Assembly (NCBI RefSeq): GCF_001750725.1 | Contig: NZ_CP017279.1 | Coordinates: forward strand, 3,472,001 to 3,536,000 | Reading direction: 5' to 3' | DNA length: 64,000 nucleotides | From: Enterobacter ludwigii | GTDB lineage: Bacteria; Pseudomonadota; Gammaproteobacteria; Enterobacterales; Enterobacteriaceae | Shown: piece by piece, positions 50,559 through 63,380 of the stretch | Position numbering within the stretch: position 1 is the stretch's first letter | How the letters are laid out: every line of letters starts with the position of its first letter | Made by a program: the position numbers and the translations under genes | Notes under the pieces: model-generated | Databases searched by the model: none | Told to the model about the DNA's origin: nothing | The model's input: the letters and a program-made list of their open reading frames with translations, nothing else

Positions 50559-51833
50559 TCACTCCTCCAGTGACCGCAAATGGTCATCCTTCCTGAGCGT
50601 CATTAGCGCGAAGATACTCACTACCGCCGTCGCCATGACGTAATAAGCCGGAATATCCAGGTTGCCCGTCTCTTTAATCAGCCCGGTAATAATCAACCCC
50701 GCGCAGCCCGAGAAAAGGGCGTTCGACAGGGAATAAGCCAGCCCAAGCCCGGTATACCGTACGCGCGTCGGGAACATCTCTGAGAGCATCGCCGGCCCGG
50801 GGCCTGCCAGCATCCCCACCAGACCACCCGCAATCAGCACCACCAGCGCTTTGATGGCCAGCGTGCTGGACTCCGCCTGTAAAACCTTCAGCAGCGGCAG
50901 GGCAAGGAGCAGCAGCAACGTGGTGGCGACGATCATCACCGTGCGGCGTCCGATTTTGTCGCTCAGGATCCCGGATGGAATAATCGTCAGCGCAAAACCG
51001 ATATTCGAAATCACCGCAATCAACAGCGCCTGGTTAAACCCGGTATGCAGCGCCGACTGCAGATAGGTGGGCATAATCACCAGATAGGTATAACCTGCCG
51101 CTGACCAGACCATCACCCGGCCAATGCCCATCGCAATGGCGTTGAGCGTGGCGACGGTATCAGCCTGAGCGGCAACCGGCTTTTCCTGCTGCTGCACAAA
51201 GCTTGGCGTCTCTTCCATACTCACCCGCAGCCACAGCGCCACCACGCCCATCGGTAATGCCAGGAAGAACGGGATGCGCCAGCCCCAGTCATGCAGGGCT
51301 TCCGGTGTCAGAAGGGCGGAGAGCAGTGCGACAATGCCAGCGCCTGCTAACAGGCCCAGCGCGACGGTAAATGACTGCCATGCACCGTAGAGGCCCCGCT
51401 TGCCGCGTGGGGCAAATTCGGTCATCAGCGAGACGGCGCCACCATACTCACCACCGGCGAACAATCCCTGCAGGATGCGCAGCAGCGTGATAATCAGCGG
51501 GGCGGCAATACCGATGCTGGCATAGACCGGCACAATACCGATTGCGGCGGTGGCCAGCGTCATCAGCACCAGTACAATAATCAGCGTCGGTTTTCGGCCT
51601 ATCCGGTCACCTATTCTGCCAAACACCACCGCGCCCAGCGGGCGGAAGAAGAAGGCGATGGCAAAGGAAGCGTAGGTGAGGATCAGGCTGGTCAGCCCCG
51701 CGTCCCCCTCAAGCTGGAAGAAGTTCTTCGCAATTACGGTCGCCAGAAAACCATAGACCGCAAACTCATACCACTCGATAAAGTTACCAATGGAGCCTGC
51801 AATTAATGCACGCTTGTGCGCGTCCGGTTGCAT
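50559..51833 (-). CDS. MFS transporter, metabolite:H+ symporter (ProP/ShiA-like) family
   Basis: A 424-residue major-facilitator protein with about twelve helices. The MHS-family signatures NFIEWYEFAVYGFLA near the N-terminus and GRIGDRIGRKPTLI in loop 2-3 are visible, with the repeat LSDKIGRRTV in the second half. Family members carry proline/betaine, shikimate, citrate or alpha-ketoglutarate; I cannot choose among them. The ATG at 51833 has GAGG six bases upstream. E. coli has the yjfI-yjfC genes at this place instead. A CRP-like site lies 78 bases upstream. Confidence 0.88.
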   Translation of the reverse strand: MQPDAHKRALIAGSIGNFIEWYEFAVYGFLATVIAKNFFQLEGDAGLTSLILTYASFAIAFFFRPLGAVVFGRIGDRIGRKPTLIIVLVLMTLATAAIGIVPVYASIGIAAPLIITLLRILQGLFAGGEYGGAVSLMTEFAPRGKRGLYGAWQSFTVALGLLAGAGIVALLSALLTPEALHDWGWRIPFFLALPMGVVALWLRVSMEETPSFVQQQEKPVAAQADTVATLNAIAMGIGRVMVWSAAGYTYLVIMPTYLQSALHTGFNQALLIAVISNIGFALTIIPSGILSDKIGRRTVMIVATTLLLLLALPLLKVLQAESSTLAIKALVVLIAGGLVGMLAGPGPAMLSEMFPTRVRYTGLGLAYSLSNALFSGCAGLIITGLIKETGNLDIPAYYVMATAVVSIFALMTLRKDDHLRSLEE

Positions 51834-51910
51834 AACGTTCCTCACTGAAAGGGGGTAAGAATAAATTATTCAACAAAAGCGAATGCGCGAAATAGTTTAT
51901 TCTTATGTTC

Positions 51911-51926
51911 TGTGAGCTATTTCACG
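51911..51926. promoter_or_regulatory. CRP-like site between MFS gene and aidB
   Basis: TGTGA-N6-TCACG at this position differs from the CRP palindrome at one base. On the minus strand an AATAAT -10 at 51865-51870 would place the box near -61, a class I position for the MFS gene. Confidence 0.6.
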
Positions 51927-52027
51927 AATGATATCAGCGGGATCGTCATCGTGTGACCTCACTCCCATGCAGCGTGCACGTGGCCTGTCCATACTTATCT
52001 TCATTGCCACTGAAGGAGGGAGACAGC

Positions 52028-53650
52028 ATGCACTGGCAGACCCATACCGTTTTTAATCAACCTGCACCGCTCTCAAACAGCAACCTTTTCCTCTCTGATT
52101 GCGCTCTGCGTGACGCGGTTGTTCGCGAAGGCGCCGAGTGGGATATCGAGCTTCTTGCCAGCATCGGCCAGCAGTTAGGAACCGCGGAATCGCTGGAACT
52201 GGGCAGGCTGGCGAACGTTAATCCACCGGAGTTATTACGCTATGACGCCACCGGGGAGCGACTGGATGATGTTCGCTTTCATCCCGCATGGCACCTCTTA
52301 ATGCAGGGACTTTGCGCCAACCGTGTCCATAACCTGGCGTGGGAAGAGGAGGCGCGCAAAGGCGCGTTTGTCGCCAGAGCTGCACGTTTTGTCCTGCACG
52401 CTCAGGTAGAAGCGGGCACGCTTTGCCCTGTCACCATGACCTTTGCTGCTACACCGCTGCTGCAACAGGCGCTGCCCGAGCCGTTCCGTGACTGGATCAC
52501 GCCGTTAATGAGCGATCGTTACGATCCTCATCTTGCGCCGGGGGCGCAAAAGCGTGGCCTGCTGATTGGCATGGGGATGACAGAAAAACAGGGCGGCTCG
52601 GACGTACTCAGCAATACCACCAAAGCGGAAAAGTGCAGTGACGGCAGCTACCGGCTTATCGGGCATAAATGGTTTTTCTCTGTGCCGCAAAGCGATGCGC
52701 ATCTGGTGCTGGCCCAGGCGAAAGGGGGGCTGTCCTGCTTTTTTGTTCCACGCTTTTTGCCTGACGGGCAACGCAATGCCGTACGTCTGGAGCGGCTAAA
52801 AGAGAAGCTCGGCAACCGCTCTAACGCCAGCAGCGAAGCGGAGTTCCTGGATGCGTCCGGCTGGCTGCTGGGGGAAGAAGGAGAAGGGGTACGCCAGATC
52901 CTCCGAATGGGCGGGCTGACGCGGTTTGACTGCGCGCTGGGCAGCCATGGGCTGATGCGTCGGGCTTTATCCGTGGCGCTTTACCATGCGCATCAACGCC
53001 AGACGTTTGGTAAAAACCTTATCGACCAGCCGCTCATGCGCGATGTGCTGAGCCGCATGGCGCTGATGCTGGAGGGCCAGACGGCACTGTTGTTCCGTCT
53101 GGCCCGGGCGTGGGACAGGCGTGCCGATCCTCAGGAGGCCGCCTGGGCACGGCTTTTCACCCCCGCGGCGAAATACAGCGTCTGCAAAGCGGGTATCCCG
53201 TTTGCGGCGGAAGCCATGGAAGTGCTCGGCGGCACAGGCTACTGCGAGGAGAGTGAGCTTCCCCGTTTGTACCGTGAGATGCCCGTGAACAGCATCTGGG
53301 AAGGGTCCGGCAATATTATGTGCCTGGACGTTCTGCGTGTACTGACGAAGCAATCCGGCATCCTCGACCTGCTTGTGGATGATTTTGCCCAGGTAAAAGG
53401 GCAGGACAGGCACTTCGATCGCAGCTGGCGTCAGCTTCAGCAAAAACTGCGAAAACCGCAGGAGGCGCAGGGGCGGGAGATCACGCAACAGCTTTTCCTG
53501 CTGGGGGCCGGAAGTCAGATGCTGCGGCACGCATCGCCACCCGTGGCGCAGGCGTGGTGCCGCATGATGCTTGATACCCGCGGCGGTACGCTGATGAGCG
53601 AGCAGGTGCAAAATGACCTGCTGTTGCGTGCCACGGGCAGGGTTGGCTAA
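52028..53650 (+). CDS. aidB: AidB, acyl-CoA dehydrogenase-like DNA-protection protein
   Basis: A 540-residue flavoprotein of the acyl-CoA dehydrogenase fold. In E. coli it is part of the Ada response to alkylation, binds DNA and has weak isovaleryl-CoA dehydrogenase activity. The [12 protein letters not shown] motif and the FAD-binding [15 protein letters not shown] segment are present. The ATG at 52028 follows GGAGGGAG. The stop TAA overlaps the convergent chemoreceptor gene by four bases, leaving no room for a terminator. Confidence 0.94.
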   Translation: MHWQTHTVFNQPAPLSNSNLFLSDCALRDAVVREGAEWDIELLASIGQQLGTAESLELGRLANVNPPELLRYDATGERLDDVRFHPAWHLLMQGLCANRVHNLAWEEEARKGAFVARAARFVLHAQVEAGTLCPVTMTFAATPLLQQALPEPFRDWITPLMSDRYDPHLAPGAQKRGLLIGMGMTEKQGGSDVLSNTTKAEKCSDGSYRLIGHKWFFSVPQSDAHLVLAQAKGGLSCFFVPRFLPDGQRNAVRLERLKEKLGNRSNASSEAEFLDASGWLLGEEGEGVRQILRMGGLTRFDCALGSHGLMRRALSVALYHAHQRQTFGKNLIDQPLMRDVLSRMALMLEGQTALLFRLARAWDRRADPQEAAWARLFTPAAKYSVCKAGIPFAAEAMEVLGGTGYCEESELPRLYREMPVNSIWEGSGNIMCLDVLRVLTKQSGILDLLVDDFAQVKGQDRHFDRSWRQLQQKLRKPQEAQGREITQQLFLLGAGSQMLRHASPPVAQAWCRMMLDTRGGTLMSEQVQNDLLLRATGRVG

Positions 53651-55578
53651 CTCTTTAGCTGGAACAGGCTCACCAGTTGGGTGAGGTGTGAGCCTTTCTC
53701 ACGCAGCGTGTGTGCGGTTTGTTCGCTGCGTAGGACGCGGTCGGCGTTGATGTGCGACGCTTCGCCAATGTGGGTCATGGCCAGATTAACCTGGCCTATT
53801 CCCGCGGATTGCTCGCGGGACGCATGGTTAATCTCCGTGACCAGCTTGTTGATGTTATCGATATGCACGATGATGGAATCCATCGCCAGACGCGTTTGTT
53901 CAGACAGCGCATGGCCTTCGCTGACTTTTCTAAGCGTATCACCGATGAGCTGTTCAATCTCCTTCACCGCGTTGGCGCTGCGTCCTGCCAGCGCGCGTAC
54001 TTCCTGCGCCACCACCGCAAAACCTTTTCCGTGCTCGCCTGCGCGGGCTGCTTCAACCGCTGCGTTAAGCGCCAGAATGTTGGTCTGAAACGCGATGGAT
54101 TCAATCACGCGCGTGATGTCTTCGATTCGCTTTGATGCTTCGCGAATATCATCCATGGTAGCGACAGCGTGGGTGACCGTCTCACCACCCTGGTGTACCG
54201 CGCGCGACGTTTCGCCTACCAGTTGCTGCGTTTGTTCCATGTTGGCGGCATTTTGCTGCACGGTCGCGGCCAGTTGCTCCATGCTGGCAGACGTCTCTTC
54301 TACACTGCTGGCCTGCTTGTTAATCTGCCCGGAGATTTCTTCGCTATCGGATGCCAGCGCGTTGGTGCCCATATGGATCTCCGCTGCGGCCTCGCGCACC
54401 TGAAGAACAATTTTCTGCAGTCCCCCTCCGATACCGTTAATGGCATCGATGAGCTGACCGACCTCATCCTGGCGGGTCACGGGCAGGCTGGAGCGCAGAT
54501 CGCCTGCGGCATACTGTCGGGCCAGGTGGATCACATTGCGCAATGGGCGTGTCAGTATGCGTCGTATAATGACCACAAACAGACCCGCGAAGAGCACTGA
54601 CAGCACCACCCCTGCCAGCAGGAAGCGGTCGCGCATGGCGGTCACGCTTGAGAGCAGTACCGATTTATCCACTTCGCCGACAATGGCCCAGTTCCAGCCT
54701 GGCAGCGGCGTATACGCCATGGTCAGCGTGCGACCATCGGCACTGACGCGCTCCAGCGTGCCGGATTTATCACTCAACAGCTGTTGCTGGATAGCGCTAT
54801 CCCACTCCGGTACTTTTCCCTCCGCGCTGGTGTGGAACAGATACTGCCCGCGCGTTTTGCCGTGGCTGCGGTCCAGAACAAAGAAGTGACCGCTCTCGCC
54901 CAGTCGACGGTTGAGGATTTTCTCGCGCATGACGTTCCAGGAGTGAGTGATGTCCACACCAACAAAGATGATTGCAATGACCTGGCCGTCCGCGTTTTTA
55001 ACCGGCTGGTATTGGGTGATGTAGCGCTTGCCGAACAGCAGCGCCAGACCGCGATAAACCTCGCCCCGGGTGACGGCGGCAAAGGCCGGGCTGGTGGTAT
55101 CCAGAACGGTGCCCATTGCCCGCTCGCCGTTCTCTTTGCGCAGCGATGTGGCGACGCGCACAAAGTCGTTACCGCTACGCACAAACAGGGTAGAAATTGC
55201 CCCTGTCCGGCTCAGAAAATCGTCTGAAAGGGAATTGTTTTCATGCAGTCCGGTTTCCCCTCCTTTCAGGAGCGGAACGTTAATCCCGTTAATCGTCTGG
55301 GTTTGAGTGTTATCAACGCTCAGTGGCTGGGGCAAAAAGGAGGTAAACAGCCGGGTATAACTCTCGACCTCTTCACTCAGGCTGGTGTTAAACATCTGCA
55401 CCATATCGACCATGCCGGTGGACTGATTATGCAGGTCTTCTATCGCGAGGGCTTCAAGCTGCTGGCTGGCTTTTTGGCTGAGCAGAAAAGTGAAAAACAG
55501 AAACAGGATGGCGACACTGGCACCGGTAAGCAGCGACAGCTTTGCACCCAGACCTGCACGACGGAAAAAGTTGATCAT
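53647..55578 (-). CDS. Methyl-accepting chemotaxis protein with a periplasmic Cache-type sensor
   Basis: A 643-residue chemoreceptor. Membrane helix 1 is at about 13-35, a large periplasmic Cache-like sensor (about 40-310, with [16 protein letters not shown]) follows, then helix 2 (about 318-342), a HAMP domain, and a signalling domain whose hairpin tip reads [20 protein letters not shown]. The C-terminus ends in LFQLKS without the NWETF pentapeptide, so it does not tether CheR/CheB like Tsr or Tar. The ligand is unknown. E. coli K-12 has no receptor gene here. Confidence 0.92.
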   Translation of the reverse strand: MINFFRRAGLGAKLSLLTGASVAILFLFFTFLLSQKASQQLEALAIEDLHNQSTGMVDMVQMFNTSLSEEVESYTRLFTSFLPQPLSVDNTQTQTINGINVPLLKGGETGLHENNSLSDDFLSRTGAISTLFVRSGNDFVRVATSLRKENGERAMGTVLDTTSPAFAAVTRGEVYRGLALLFGKRYITQYQPVKNADGQVIAIIFVGVDITHSWNVMREKILNRRLGESGHFFVLDRSHGKTRGQYLFHTSAEGKVPEWDSAIQQQLLSDKSGTLERVSADGRTLTMAYTPLPGWNWAIVGEVDKSVLLSSVTAMRDRFLLAGVVLSVLFAGLFVVIIRRILTRPLRNVIHLARQYAAGDLRSSLPVTRQDEVGQLIDAINGIGGGLQKIVLQVREAAAEIHMGTNALASDSEEISGQINKQASSVEETSASMEQLAATVQQNAANMEQTQQLVGETSRAVHQGGETVTHAVATMDDIREASKRIEDITRVIESIAFQTNILALNAAVEAARAGEHGKGFAVVAQEVRALAGRSANAVKEIEQLIGDTLRKVSEGHALSEQTRLAMDSIIVHIDNINKLVTEINHASREQSAGIGQVNLAMTHIGEASHINADRVLRSEQTAHTLREKGSHLTQLVSLFQLKS

Positions 55579-55710
55579 AAATTGCTCATCATTGAAAAGG
55601 TATGGCTTTTCAACGGCACAGCAGAGATAACGTTTACTGTTTTAGTGTAACAAAATGTTATTTAATTGTTTTTAATTGGTTTGCTAAAAGATAAAAAATT
55701 TGCAAAAACG

Positions 55711-55737
55711 AAAAGCCACTAAAAGTAAGTGGCTTTT
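55711..55737 (-). terminator. yjfN terminator
   Basis: AAAAGCCACT and AGTGGCTTTT form a stem just after the yjfN stop, with a T run when read on the minus strand. Confidence 0.85.
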
Positions 55738-55750
55738 ATCGGAGGGTGGA

Positions 55751-56026
55751 TTACGCGTAGAGAATGGCCTGTACCCGCCAGTGATCGATGTACTGATCTT
55801 CCTGCATCTGGATAATGCGATACCATGAAGCACCCTGCTCATCGGCCTTTAATGCAACGACACGTTCAACGTCCTGCGGGCTCCCCGAAATATTATTCAC
55901 GGAGATCTGGCCAATTTCATTCAGGCCAGTCACACAATCAGCACTGGCAAATTCAGCTGACTGCGCGGTTGTGCTCACAAGACCTGCTGAGAGCAACAGT
56001 GTGGTCAAAGCAAGAGTTCGTTTCAT
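55751..56026 (-). CDS. yjfN: YhcN/DUF1471-family periplasmic protein YjfN
   Basis: A 91-residue secreted protein. A signal peptide ends near AQSA, and one DUF1471 (YdgH/BhsA/McbA-like) repeat fills the rest, ending in VQAILYA. From AQSAEF onward it is nearly identical to E. coli YjfN, while the signal peptide differs. I chose the ATG at 56026 because GGAG lies six bases upstream. E. coli YjfN is a DegP-related periplasmic factor of incompletely known role. It is adjacent to bsmA, a relative. Confidence 0.9.
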   Translation of the reverse strand: MKRTLALTTLLLSAGLVSTTAQSAEFASADCVTGLNEIGQISVNNISGSPQDVERVVALKADEQGASWYRIIQMQEDQYIDHWRVQAILYA

Positions 56027-56174
56027 CGTCAGCTCCATTTCACATGTCTCCGGTATCCGCCGGGCAATCCTTCGCGAATAAACTCACTTCCATTGTTGCG
56101 GGCATGGAGTTTATTGTGGACAGGAAAGTGTCTATGGACGCAAAGCAGTGTAAATGTCGTTCAAATGAAGACGA

Positions 56175-56483
56175 TCATTGACGATACAGAATGGCCTGTG
56201 AGTACCACTGTCCCGTAATGATGGTTTCGTCGATCATAATGATGACGTAATAATCTGCTTTGGCGGCGACGGCTTGTGCCTTTATTGCTTCTTCCGCGTC
56301 ATCCGGGGAGCCGCGAACCAGCGCAGAGACGGTACCCATACGCTGTAATCCTTCCGTCTGATTACGACGGATTTCCTGCGGGTGATCGGCGACCGGGGGA
56401 GCGGGTTGTGGCGTTCCCTGCAGCGCGCTACAGCCACTGAGCAGTAACATCAGCAATAAAGCAGCAAACCTGCGCATAAACAT
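56175..56483 (-). CDS. bsmA: Biofilm stress lipoprotein BsmA (DUF1471)
   Basis: A 102-residue lipoprotein with lipobox LSGC (cysteine 18), a Pro-rich linker, and a DUF1471 repeat ending in AILYRQ. In E. coli it affects biofilm under acid and peroxide stress. I chose the ATG at 56483; AGGA lies about eight bases upstream. The open frame continues far upstream, overlapping an intergenic region without conservation. It precedes yjfN on the same strand. Confidence 0.9.
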   Translation of the reverse strand: MFMRRFAALLLMLLLSGCSALQGTPQPAPPVADHPQEIRRNQTEGLQRMGTVSALVRGSPDDAEEAIKAQAVAAKADYYVIIMIDETIITGQWYSQAILYRQ

Positions 56484-56641
56484 ATCTCGTTTCCTGATAG
56501 CCAAAGTGTAGTTGTCTGTGAATTTAGTTTTGGGGGAATGTTCCCGAAGTGTTAGCTGGGGCGTAATTTTCGAATGAAAATAGCGTGAAATCGTAACCCA
56601 GTTCTCAACATTATGAATCATTCATCATTACAGGGTCGACA

Positions 56642-57364
56642 ATGATTGAAATTGAAATACGCCATCTGGGTGATCGTGAAATATTACACGCAACACCCGC
56701 CGGAAAACGTGAGGAACCACTGCCTGTTATAGTGTTTTATCATGGATTTACCTCATCGAAGCTGGTCTACAGCTATTTTACGGTGGCACTCGCGCAGGCC
56801 GGTTTTCGTGTGGTCATGCCGGATGCACCTGACCACGGCGCACGTTTTACCGGCAACGAACAGGCGCGACTTGGGCAGTTCTGGCACATTTTGCATGGTA
56901 GCCTGACCGAGTTTGCCGGGCTGCGCGATGCGCTTTACCAGGCAGGGCTGGTGGCTGATAATCGGCTGGCCGTGGCTGGGGCATCGATGGGCGGGATGGC
57001 GGCGCTGGGGATCATGACGCACCATCCAGAAGTGAAGTCAGTGGCTTGTCTGATGGGCTCGGGCTACTTTACCTCACTGGCGAAGACGCTTTTTCCACCT
57101 CAGGCACTCACAGAGGTTGAGGCGGCGCTTGCAGAGTGGGAGGTTACCCGGGCGTTACCGCGTCTGGCCGATCGTCCTTTGCTGTTATGGCATGGTGATG
57201 CGGACGATGTGGTTCCACCCGGAGAAACGTTCCGGCTTCAGCAGGCGCTACAGCACGAGGGGCTGGATGGCAACCTGACCTGCCTGTGGGAAGCGGGCGT
57301 TCGCCACCGCATTACGCCAACGGCGCTGGACGCCACGGTGGACTTCTTCCGCCAGCACCTTTAA
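56642..57364 (+). CDS. yjfP: Alpha/beta-hydrolase esterase YjfP
   Basis: A 240-residue alpha/beta-hydrolase with nucleophile elbow [10 protein letters not shown] and a C-terminal catalytic His in RHRITP. The oxyanion segment [15 protein letters not shown] is near residue 32. E. coli YjfP is a carboxylesterase of uncertain natural substrate; this copy lacks about nine residues in the cap region. Its stop overlaps the convergent ulaR stop by four bases. Confidence 0.92.
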   Translation: MIEIEIRHLGDREILHATPAGKREEPLPVIVFYHGFTSSKLVYSYFTVALAQAGFRVVMPDAPDHGARFTGNEQARLGQFWHILHGSLTEFAGLRDALYQAGLVADNRLAVAGASMGGMAALGIMTHHPEVKSVACLMGSGYFTSLAKTLFPPQALTEVEAALAEWEVTRALPRLADRPLLLWHGDADDVVPPGETFRLQQALQHEGLDGNLTCLWEAGVRHRITPTALDATVDFFRQHL

Positions 57365-58116
57365 ACGCACAGGACGTTGACACCCTGATCTTTCAGTTTC
57401 TGGAGGATCTCAGGGTTGGCACCTTTGCCGGTGATCACCATGTCTATCTGTTCAGCACGGCTGAACAGCATTCCTGCGCGTTCGCCCACTTTACTGCTGT
57501 CGACCAGCACAACGAGCTTGCCCACCACGTTAAGCATGTTTTGTTCTGCCATGGCGGTCAACATATCGGTTTTGTAGAGGCCATCCGCGGTCAGGCCTTT
57601 GCCACTGGTAAACATCCAGTGTCCGGCATAAAGACTGTTTTCGCTGTCCTGCGGGCTGAGTGTGATGGACTGGCTCTTGTTGTACTGGCCGCCCATGATG
57701 ACCACGCTTTCATGCTCCTGATCGATAAGATAGTTGGCGAGCGGCAAGTAGTTCGTGATGATTTGTACCGGCTTTCCGCACATCTCCCGACCTAACAGAA
57801 ACGCCGTGGAGCCGCAGTTGATCACCACGCTCTCGCCGGGGTTCACCAGCTGCGATGCCGCTCTGGCAATACGGACTTTTTCATCATGATTTTGCGCCTG
57901 ATGAATGTTCATCGGCGTCCAGCGTGGACGCTGCTGGCTAATCGCTTCCGCACCGTTGCGGACTTTTTTCAGCTTACCGCTTTCATCCAGCTTATTAATA
58001 TCCCGCCGCGCTGTTGCCGGGGAAATCCCTAAACGTTCGATCACTTTCTCAACGGTGACAAACCCTGTTTGCGCCAGGAGTTCCAGTAATATTTGATGCC
58101 GTTGCGCTTCCGTCAT
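57361..58116 (-). CDS. ulaR: DeoR-family repressor of ascorbate use, UlaR
   Basis: A 251-residue DeoR-type repressor of the ula regulon; in E. coli L-ascorbate 6-phosphate relieves repression. The N-terminal helix-turn-helix (about 3-57) reads [22 protein letters not shown], and the C-terminal DeoR sensor domain follows with CGSTAFLLG and [10 protein letters not shown]. It lies downstream of ulaG on the same strand. Confidence 0.95.
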   Translation of the reverse strand: MTEAQRHQILLELLAQTGFVTVEKVIERLGISPATARRDINKLDESGKLKKVRNGAEAISQQRPRWTPMNIHQAQNHDEKVRIARAASQLVNPGESVVINCGSTAFLLGREMCGKPVQIITNYLPLANYLIDQEHESVVIMGGQYNKSQSITLSPQDSENSLYAGHWMFTSGKGLTADGLYKTDMLTAMAEQNMLNVVGKLVVLVDSSKVGERAGMLFSRAEQIDMVITGKGANPEILQKLKDQGVNVLCV

Positions 58117-58227
58117 GAGCTATTCCGATAAGAATTGATTTTAAAAGATGATATTTGAAATAGCGTGAAATTACTAAAAGAAATATGAAACCGCCAGACA
58201 CTCGGGTCTGGCGATGGGCCTTAATAA

Positions 58228-59292
58228 TCAGAGGAATGACTTGAACGGCAGGTCTGGCTCAAGAGTAAAGCAATCATCAAAGCCACGTGGGTAGTGATAC
58301 TCGAGATTGTCTTTGTCCAGCGGCCAGGTGAACTTGCCTCCTACCTGCCAGATGAACGGCTTAAAGCCATACTTCAGGCGATCTTTTTTCATTTCCCACA
58401 GTACGCGTATCTCCTGCGGGTCGGCCTGGAAGTTTGACCAGATATCGTGGTGGAAAGGGATCACTACTTTGGTGTTCAGCGCTTCCGCCATGCGCAGCAT
58501 ATCGGCGCTGGTCATTTTATCTGTAATGCCGCGTGGGTTCTCCCCGTATGAGCCGAGCGCCACATCAATCTGATGCTCATTGCCGTGCTTTGCATAGTAG
58601 TTTGAGTAGTGAGAGTCACCGCTGTGGTACAGGGAACCGCCGGGCGTTTTAAACAGGTAGTTCACCGCACGTTCGTCCATACCGTCTGGCAGTACGCCTG
58701 CGGCTTTCTGATCGGCCGGAAGGGTAATCAGTGCAGTGCGGTCAAAGGCATCCAGCGCGTGGATCTCAACGTCTTTAATTTTGACCACATCGCCCGGTTT
58801 CATGACGATGCAGCGCTCTTTCGGTACGCCCCAGCCGATCCATAAATCCACGCAGGTTTGCGGCCCGATGAACGGTACGTCATCGGCACAGTTTTGCATG
58901 ACCGCTGCCGCCACGTTGACATCAATATGATCGTTATGATCGTGCGTAGAGAGAACGGCATCGATCTGGCGAATGGCGAACGGATCAAGAACAAACGGTG
59001 TGGTACGCAGGTTTGGCTGAAGTTTTTCCACGCCCGCCATGCGTTGCATCTGATGGCCTTTTTTCATCAGCGGGTTACCGTGACTCTGTTTGCCGGTGCC
59101 GCACCAGAAATCGACACAAATATTCGCGCCACCTTCTGATTTCAGCCAGATCCCCGTGCACCCCAGCCACCACATTGCAAAGGTACCAGGAGCAACCTGT
59201 TCCTGCTCAATCTCTTCATTCAGCCAGCTACCCCATTCCGGGAAAGTGCTCAGAATCCATGATTCACGGGTAATGGTGTTCACTTTACTCAT
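58228..59292 (-). CDS. ulaG: L-ascorbate-6-phosphate lactonase UlaG
   Basis: A 354-residue metallo-beta-lactamase-fold hydrolase that opens the lactone of L-ascorbate 6-phosphate to 3-keto-L-gulonate 6-phosphate, the first cytosolic step. The metal motif THDHNDH is at residues 116-122. It is very close to E. coli UlaG. I chose the ATG at 59292, matching the MSKV N-terminus. It is divergent from ulaA, which lets UlaR control both units from one region. Confidence 0.96.
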   Translation of the reverse strand: MSKVNTITRESWILSTFPEWGSWLNEEIEQEQVAPGTFAMWWLGCTGIWLKSEGGANICVDFWCGTGKQSHGNPLMKKGHQMQRMAGVEKLQPNLRTTPFVLDPFAIRQIDAVLSTHDHNDHIDVNVAAAVMQNCADDVPFIGPQTCVDLWIGWGVPKERCIVMKPGDVVKIKDVEIHALDAFDRTALITLPADQKAAGVLPDGMDERAVNYLFKTPGGSLYHSGDSHYSNYYAKHGNEHQIDVALGSYGENPRGITDKMTSADMLRMAEALNTKVVIPFHHDIWSNFQADPQEIRVLWEMKKDRLKYGFKPFIWQVGGKFTWPLDKDNLEYHYPRGFDDCFTLEPDLPFKSFL

Positions 59293-61051
<1,759 letters not shown>

Positions 61052-61063
61052 GGAGTTTCGATT

Positions 61064-61369
61064 ATGACCGTACGTATCCTGGCTGTGTGTGGCAATGGGC
61101 AAGGGAGTTCCATGATCATGAAGATGAAAGTGGACCAGTTTTTAACCCAGTCAAACATCGACCACACGGTGAACAGCTGCGCAGTGGGCGAATACAAAAG
61201 TGAACTGAACGGCGCGGACATCATCATCGCCTCTACCCACATCGCCGGTGAGATCACCGTGACAGGCAACAAATATGTGGTAGGCGTGCGCAACATGCTG
61301 TCGCCAGCCGACTTTGGGCCAAAGCTGCTGGAAGTGATCAACGCGCATTTCCCACAAGATGTGAAGTAA
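61064..61369 (+). CDS. ulaB: Ascorbate PTS EIIB component UlaB
   Basis: A 101-residue cytosolic phosphocarrier. Cys9 in [10 protein letters not shown] is the phosphorylated residue that passes phosphate to ascorbate during UlaA-mediated entry. It starts 12 bases after ulaA and precedes ulaC by nine bases. Confidence 0.96.
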   Translation: MTVRILAVCGNGQGSSMIMKMKVDQFLTQSNIDHTVNSCAVGEYKSELNGADIIIASTHIAGEITVTGNKYVVGVRNMLSPADFGPKLLEVINAHFPQDVK

Positions 61370-61378
61370 GGACGCAAC

Positions 61379-61846
61379 ATGAAACTACGTGATTCGCTGG
61401 CAGAGAACAGCTCCATCCTTTTACAGGCCGACGCCAGCACCTGGCAGGAGGCGGTGAAACTTAGCGTAGATCTGCTGGTAAAAGCCGATGTTGTCGAGCC
61501 GCGTTATTACCAGGCCATTCTGGATGGCGTTGCAGAGCACGGCCCTTACTTCGTGATTGCACCAGGGCTGGCGATGCCGCATGGCCGCCCGGAAGAGGGT
61601 GTTAAAAAAACCGGCTTTGCGCTGGTTACGCTGAAAACACCACTGGCTTTCAACCACGAAGATAACGACCCGGTCGACATCCTCATCACCATGGCGGCTG
61701 TTGATGCCAACACCCACCAGGAGGTGGGCATTATGCAGATCGTGAATCTGTTTGATGATGAGGCCAACTTCGACCGTTTACGCGCCTGCCGCACCGAGCA
61801 GGATGTGCTGGATTTAATTGATAACGCCACTGCGGCGGCAGTTTAA
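61379..61846 (+). CDS. ulaC: Ascorbate PTS EIIA component UlaC
   Basis: A 155-residue EIIA of the mannitol/fructose type. His68 in [12 protein letters not shown] is the phosphorylation site that receives phosphate from HPr and gives it to UlaB. It is one residue longer than in E. coli. It lies 13 bases before ulaD. Confidence 0.95.
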   Translation: MKLRDSLAENSSILLQADASTWQEAVKLSVDLLVKADVVEPRYYQAILDGVAEHGPYFVIAPGLAMPHGRPEEGVKKTGFALVTLKTPLAFNHEDNDPVDILITMAAVDANTHQEVGIMQIVNLFDDEANFDRLRACRTEQDVLDLIDNATAAAV

Positions 61847-61859
61847 GAGGGAATTGAAA

Positions 61860-62510
61860 ATGTCATTACCAATGTTGCAGGTCGCGCTGGATAACCAGAC
61901 GCTGTCTCACGCTTACGAAACCACCCGCCTGATTGCGGAAGAAGTGGACATCATTGAAGTCGGTACCATTCTATGCGTGGGCGAAGGCGTTCGCGCCGTC
62001 CGCGACCTGAAGGCGCTGTATCCGCATAAAATCGTGCTGGCGGATGCCAAGATTGCCGATGCGGGCAAAATTCTTTCCCGTATGTGTTTTGAAGCCAATG
62101 CCGACTGGGTCACCGTTATTTGCTGTGCGGATATCAACACGGCTAAAGGTGCGCTGGATGTGGCAAAAGAGTTCAACGGTGATGTGCAGATTGAGCTGAC
62201 CGGGTTCTGGACCTGGGAGCAGGCGCAGGAGTGGCGTGACGCGGGCATTCAACAGGTGGTTTATCACCGCAGCCGTGATGCGCAGGCCGCTGGGGTAGCG
62301 TGGGGGGAAGCGGATATCAGCGCGATTAAGCGTCTGGCCGATATGGGCTTCAAAGTGACCGTGACCGGAGGCCTGGCGCTGGAAGATCTGCCGCTGTTCA
62401 AAGGTATCCCAATTCATGTCTTTATCGCAGGCCGTAGCATCCGTGATGCCGCCTCTCCGGTAGAAGCCGCGCGTCAGTTCAAACGCTCAATCGCTCAGCT
62501 TTGGGGCTAA
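61860..62510 (+). CDS. ulaD: 3-keto-L-gulonate-6-phosphate decarboxylase UlaD
   Basis: A 216-residue beta/alpha-barrel of the orotidine-phosphate decarboxylase superfamily. It removes CO2 from 3-keto-L-gulonate 6-phosphate to give L-xylulose 5-phosphate. The DAKIADAGK segment carries the Mg-binding and catalytic acidic/lysine residues. The ATG at 61860 gives the E. coli length. Confidence 0.96.
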   Translation: MSLPMLQVALDNQTLSHAYETTRLIAEEVDIIEVGTILCVGEGVRAVRDLKALYPHKIVLADAKIADAGKILSRMCFEANADWVTVICCADINTAKGALDVAKEFNGDVQIELTGFWTWEQAQEWRDAGIQQVVYHRSRDAQAAGVAWGEADISAIKRLADMGFKVTVTGGLALEDLPLFKGIPIHVFIAGRSIRDAASPVEAARQFKRSIAQLWG

Positions 62511-62519
62511 GGAGCGGGT

Positions 62520-63380
62520 ATGTTGTCTAAACAAGTCCCGCTCGGCATCTATGAAAAGGCACTCCCTGCGGGGGAGTGCTGGCTGGAGCGGCTGCAACTG
62601 GCGAAACAACTCAGCTTCGATTTTGTTGAAATGTCAGTGGATGAGACGGACGAACGCCTGTCTCGCCTGGACTGGAGCCGCGAACAGCGTCTGGCACTGG
62701 TTAGCGCCATTGCTGAAACGGGGGTACGTGTGCCTTCCCTGTGCCTCAGCGCCCATCGTCGTTTTCCGCTTGGCAGTGAAGATGATGCTGTGCGTGCTCA
62801 GGGGCTGGAGATCATGCGTAAAGCCATTCGCTTTGCCCAGGATGTCGGCATCCGTGTGATCCAGCTGGCGGGGTATGACGTTTACTATCAGGACGCCAAT
62901 AATGAAACGCGCCGTCGTTTTCGTGACGGCCTGAAAGAGAGCGTCGACATGGCCAGCCGTGCTCAGGTGACGCTGGCGATGGAGATCATGGATTATCCGT
63001 TAATGAACTCCATCAGCAAGGCGCTGGGTTACGCGCACTACCTGAATAATCCGTGGTTCCAGCTCTACCCTGATATCGGCAATCTGTCAGCCTGGGATAA
63101 CGACGTGCAGATGGAACTGCAGGCGGGTATTGGTCATATCGTGGCGGTTCATGTCAAAGATACCCGGCCTGGTGTATTCAAAAATGTTCCGTTCGGCACC
63201 GGGGTGGTGGATTTCGAACGGTGCTTCCAGACGCTCAAACAGACAGGGTATTGCGGGCCTTACCTGATTGAGATGTGGAGTGAAACGTCGGACGACCCGG
63301 CAGCCGAAGTGGCGAAGGCGCGGGACTGGGTCCGTGAACGTATGGCGCGGGCTGGGTTGATGGAGGCTGAGCATGCATAA
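62520..63380 (+). CDS. ulaE: L-xylulose-5-phosphate 3-epimerase UlaE
   Basis: A 286-residue TIM-barrel epimerase that converts L-xylulose 5-phosphate to L-ribulose 5-phosphate. It shows the AP-endonuclease-2-like sugar epimerase pattern ([18 protein letters not shown], then the metal-binding Glu in AMEIMDYP and DIGNLSAW). It is two residues longer than in E. coli. It overlaps ulaF by eight bases. Confidence 0.95.
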   Translation: MLSKQVPLGIYEKALPAGECWLERLQLAKQLSFDFVEMSVDETDERLSRLDWSREQRLALVSAIAETGVRVPSLCLSAHRRFPLGSEDDAVRAQGLEIMRKAIRFAQDVGIRVIQLAGYDVYYQDANNETRRRFRDGLKESVDMASRAQVTLAMEIMDYPLMNSISKALGYAHYLNNPWFQLYPDIGNLSAWDNDVQMELQAGIGHIVAVHVKDTRPGVFKNVPFGTGVVDFERCFQTLKQTGYCGPYLIEMWSETSDDPAAEVAKARDWVRERMARAGLMEAEHA

